Assembly: GCF_021134715.1 (NCBI RefSeq)
Contig: NC_060025.1
Span: 4,960,001-5,024,000, forward strand
DNA from: Daphnia pulex
Lineage: Eukaryota > Arthropoda > Branchiopoda > Diplostraca > Daphniidae
Direction of reading: 5' to 3'
Length of the DNA stretch: 64,000 nt
The notes under the pieces were generated by a model that had not been told where the DNA came from, made no database searches, and saw only the letters and a program-made list of their open reading frames with translations. The position numbers were made by a program, and so were the translations under genes. Below are positions 60,301-64,000 of this stretch, in pieces. Positions within the stretch are counted from its first letter, which is position 1. Every line of letters starts with the position of its first letter.

Positions 60301-63013
60301 GCTGTTTTATAACCAGTGCAGTATTTTGGCGACACTGTCTCGATACTATCCGTGCTGATGGGCATGTAGACATACGCCGCCCGAGGCTCGCTTTCCATCA
60401 CGTACTGACGACATCGAGAAATAAAACTCGGGTCACGCGGACGCAAAATTTCAATGTATAATTCCGCCCATTACCAGTGCTGCAAAACCACAATTCGATT
60501 CTCAATAACAGCAGCCTATATTATCCTCAGCAGCCTATCTGGATATGTAATTAAGATTCGGTGTGTCTAGAGTTATGTTTACCGAAAAGACGAATGTTTC
60601 CTAAAGACAAAAAACTTTATCATCATGTCTTTTGCTTTATACGCAAAGCATTCAAACACCAACGCTTTGATGTACAAGATTAAAAACATCGTATATACAA
60701 AAGGCTGCTTGCTATTGGTTGATGTGCTATGATATGCTTTTCCTGTCGTGAAACAACAAGAAGAAGATGGAGCGCATTGCACATAGATATTTGCAAGATG
60801 ATGCGTTACGCTGAGTTGTAGCTATATACGATCGACTAGCTTCGTATATTATATTCGTATACATTTATCTATACGATCGTTAGCGTACATGTTTGGTGTG
60901 CTGTGATGTAACAATAAATAATAGATTGCAAATGGCGTACAGAGGCAACTCACGTACACAAACAGCATACTCGTTTTTCTTTAAAGGGCTTATTATTTGC
61001 TCTCATATTTTATTGTTATGTGTGGTGTATAACGGTGTATAACGGTGTATAACGACACTGTCATGTCGCATATTTCTTTGACTCTCTTTCCTCCCCTTTT
61101 ATTTATTTTTGACCATTTTGACATTGTTATTTTCTGTACAGGTTTCGTGGGTTGGGCCGGACCATTCACATGACAACCGAAATGTCAACCTCCTCACGGT
61201 CGGCACAGACACGTACACTCCCGACCGACGGTTCCGAGGACTTCACGTGTCCACTTCTCCCGAATGGACGTTGCAAATTAAAGGTAGATTTATATAAAAT
61301 ACCGGTATTCTATTTACCATATGAGTAGACGGAGTAGACGCACGAAGAATTGCCAAACAAAGTTATCAAAAATATCTAGGCTAATTTTTCGTAGCGTATG
61401 TTATAACTACTACAATTTTCTCTAATTGACAATTGAAAGCATACTTTGAAGATGAAGAAAATGATTTTAATTGGGCATTTTTTTTCCCCTGTTTGTCCAG
61501 CAACGACGCTGGAGGACGCAGGTAATTACGAATGTCAATTAAGTAGCACCCCATTGCGGACGCACGTCATTCGACTCCACATAATCGGTAAGTCGCATTT
61601 TGCAAGTAACAATCCTCCGCTATATTCTACACACATTCTAAAGCTAGATATAGACTCGGTCTTGGCGTAGAGATGCCCCACAGGTTGATTGATTTGAGAG
61701 CCAGCTTGGAATAAAAAAGAAAACAAGAAAAAATAAAAGAGAAAAACTGCTGACCCGAGCAAACTCTAGAGGATCGGACTAGTTACAGAAAGGGCAATAA
61801 AGTCGGCCGGCAGACTAGTTCCGGACGTTTCGTTCAAAGTGTCAGACTTACACGTGTAGAGCGGAGCCAGGCTATTATATAGATCGGTCGGTGCTTCTCT
61901 CGGACGTTCTGTAGTTTTGTAACTAGAGCCACGGTGGCCATCAGAACTAACAAAGGCGCAAAGAGGAAGAAGAAGAAGGAAAAAAAAAGGCCGATCGATC
62001 CTGCCTTTTTTTTTCCTGCAGGACTATACGGTACAGCACGCACGGTCATGCCGACACCATTTCTATGGACTGTGGAGAAGTCACGCGAATGCTGTATAAT
62101 CCCGCTGAGGATCGTCAGCATTCGCTTTCTGCCCAAGAGTTCTGCTGACTCTCTCTTGATTCCGTTCTTTGTTTAGTTCCTTCTTTTTTAAGAATTCAAG
62201 TAGGAGCAGAACGTGCTCGGGGTTAAATGGAAACACGTCTACATCATGCCCGTTTAGACGATATCCATACAGTTTTATTTATGGGCTGACTTCTGCTGTT
62301 ATAAGGGGACACTAATCCATAAATAGACTGTCACTCGACTATCGCCTCGTTAGTCGTTCATCTTGCTAGTTGCAAAAAATTCTGACCTAACTCGATCCGA
62401 CTTATCGCTCGTCCCGTCCCGAAAATCACCTTTATATCTTTAATTATATAACAATATTTTGCTATCTACTTAATATTAGTAGCTTAATACAGCAATTAAA
62501 CAAAAAAAAGAATAACAAAAAAAAAATTAGCTATAGATGTTGTCAGATGTTGGTAAACTGAATGTTAAAAAATAAATATATTAGAAAACCTTATTCCATT
62601 AGTACCGGTGCGTGGCGTGTGGAAATATATATTTTTTTAAATTATTTTTTTAGTTTAGCAATAGAAACATATTGTATACATCAAATTTCAAAGGGATTAT
62701 CAAGAAAATTGTTTGGCTCGCATTTTTACTATCAAAGTTTATTAATTAATCTGATTGATGATCATTTGAATCAATAATTAATGAAGCTTTCACAGGCTAT
62801 ATCCCTGCCCTAATTAATCAAATCTGATGAGTTTGACTTACTAAATGATGAATCATGATTTTTTCTCGTTGGCTGAAATGTCAAACAGAGCCGCACATTC
62901 AGATATTAAACGGACCCGAAGTCTACGTTCATGAAGGATCGATGTTGAACCTTACGTGCGTCATCACACCGGCCGTTGACGCATCTCTTCTCCTCTGGAG
63001 CCGCAACGGTCAA
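57357..63013 (+). CDS. dpr: dpr-like immunoglobulin cell-surface protein, Ig exons (3' end beyond window)
   Basis: Dpr proteins are two-Ig-domain neuronal surface proteins that bind DIP partners in synaptic wiring. Exons 57357-57637, 61142-61283, 61501-61587 and 62889-63013 join in phase. A His/Asp-rich linker leads to Ig1: FDLEASSDVAVVVGQTAFL, first Cys in LVCRV, core Trp in VSWVG, family motifs TYTPDRRF and EWTLQIK, and second Cys in DAGNYECQLSSTP. Ig2 starts EPHIQILNGPEVYVHEGS with LNLTCVI and LLLWSRNGQ, then a donor at 63014. The rest of Ig2 and the C-terminus lie past 64000. The paralogue cannot be assigned. Large introns are usual for this family. Confidence 0.9.
57638..61141 (+). other. 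Intron of the dpr-like gene
   Basis: A 3.5-kb intron splitting Ig1 before its core Trp. AT-rich and without a supportable exon. A decamer GTGTATAACG repeats in tandem near 61025-61055. Confidence 0.7.
61588..62888 (+). other. Intron of the dpr-like gene between Ig1 and Ig2
   Basis: A 1.3-kb intron bounded by GTAAGT at 61588 and CAG at 62888. No other feature supported. Confidence 0.8.
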
Positions 63014-64000
63014 GTGAGTTCGGATTTCATTGCTATTTAATCGCCAATTACTAAGAAGAATAATTGAAAATCTGGTTCGTGGTCGTTCTTGGTAGGCCTA
63101 TGGCACCGTATATATATCACATTCGTCGTGTACATATTACATAACCAGCATATAACGCGGCAAAACAACTATAGTAATTTAATAAATTTATTCTAACATT
63201 GTCTTAAAGAATTCCTTAAACAGGTTTTTTTCTACTAACAATAAGCTGCAACTTGATAAAAAATGTGTCTTGCAAACAACTGTGTGTACACTGCACATTA
63301 CCGTAATCAACTAGCTACATTTAAAAAACGTACAAATTTGTTGGAGGATGTCTAGATGCCTACTGCTTTTTGTTGTCGTTCTTCTGATATGGTTTTGCAT
63401 TACAATGCCTAATTAAGGCTTGAAAAAGAACAAAACAAAACAAAAACTTTCGTTTTATTTTTAAAAGGATACTTTTAATAGCCAGGAGCAACATTTTTGC
63501 ATCGATAAATTGAATATTAATAATCTGGACGATTAATTCACATATTTGGCAAAATGAAAGGCAGGCGCGAAATCGCATTGCTGAAACGATGACTAGCGGC
63601 CATATATAAATATTTCGATCGTTCTTTTTTCATTCATTATTTCCCGATGGCTTCGTTTAATTATTACGCATGACAGAATCGCTTTGATTGTAAGCTGTGC
63701 ACATTATTTTTTTTTTTTGCGTCTCATCTTGTCTCTCACCAATTGAAAATTTTTAATCGAAAATTCCCTGATAGAGTGTGCCATGGTATCTCGCCCCCTA
63801 TCTATCAGTTTAGTCCCTATTGAAATAAAAAAAAAACGCTTGAGAGGGCATGGGAAGACAATATCGCAGGTAAACTGTAAACTTTTTGATTGGGTTTCAT
63901 ATACGATTATTTCGGTGTTTCGATCTGGGGGGATGATGTTCTCATATGACGACTTCATCTAGTTTTTAATTATTAGCTATGCACGCGATATACTTATTTG
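63014..64000 (+). other. Start of a further dpr intron, running off the window
   Basis: Begins with GTGAGT after the Ig2 half-exon. No acceptor joined to a recognisable Ig2 continuation is seen before the window ends. Confidence 0.6.

Overview
The window looks like nuclear DNA of an arthropod, most likely a Daphnia-like branchiopod crustacean. The evidence is spliceosomal introns with GT/AG borders, animal housekeeping genes (a DCN1-like neddylation factor and a Rab escort protein), an arthropod dpr-type immunoglobulin gene, BEL/Pao and Gypsy LTR retrotransposons, and a Helitron. The species is an inference; nothing in the sequence proves it.

Layout. Positions 1-10,700 are a nested pair of LTR retrotransposons, both on the minus strand. 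A decayed BEL/Pao element (3' end off the left edge) is split inside gag by a Gypsy element at 3512-9216. The Gypsy copy has a 172-bp LTR at each end with no visible difference, a TTGAT target duplication and one open 1523-codon gag-pol frame. Positions 10,700-16,600 hold no recognised gene, only a LINE reverse-transcriptase remnant, a tRNA-like relic and short repeats. A multi-exon cathepsin B pseudogene lies at 16,653-18,000 (minus), and a small secreted or membrane ORF at 19,003-19,338 (minus).

Positions 20,154-31,107 (plus) carry a Helitron Rep-helicase gene that appears intact through its catalytic core (HUH, YxxxY, PIF1 Walker motifs). It is unusual in three ways. It starts with a cysteine-rich exon followed by up to five small in-phase exons. 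One intron holds an array of ~200-bp tandem repeats. An in-phase alternative last exon would add a hydrophobic C-terminal tail. This is the most interesting object in the window.

Host genes follow, all on plus: a DCUN1D1/2-like gene (32,831-34,049) and a CHM/REP gene (35,062-37,202) trailed by a partial copy of its own 3' end. From 42,487 to beyond the right edge lies a dpr-like cell-surface immunoglobulin gene whose signal-peptide exon seems to be separated from the Ig exons by a 14.7-kb intron. That intron holds a 256-bp hAT-type MITE with perfect 26-bp TIRs and an 8-bp target duplication, a perfect hairpin, and many homopolymer and microsatellite tracts.
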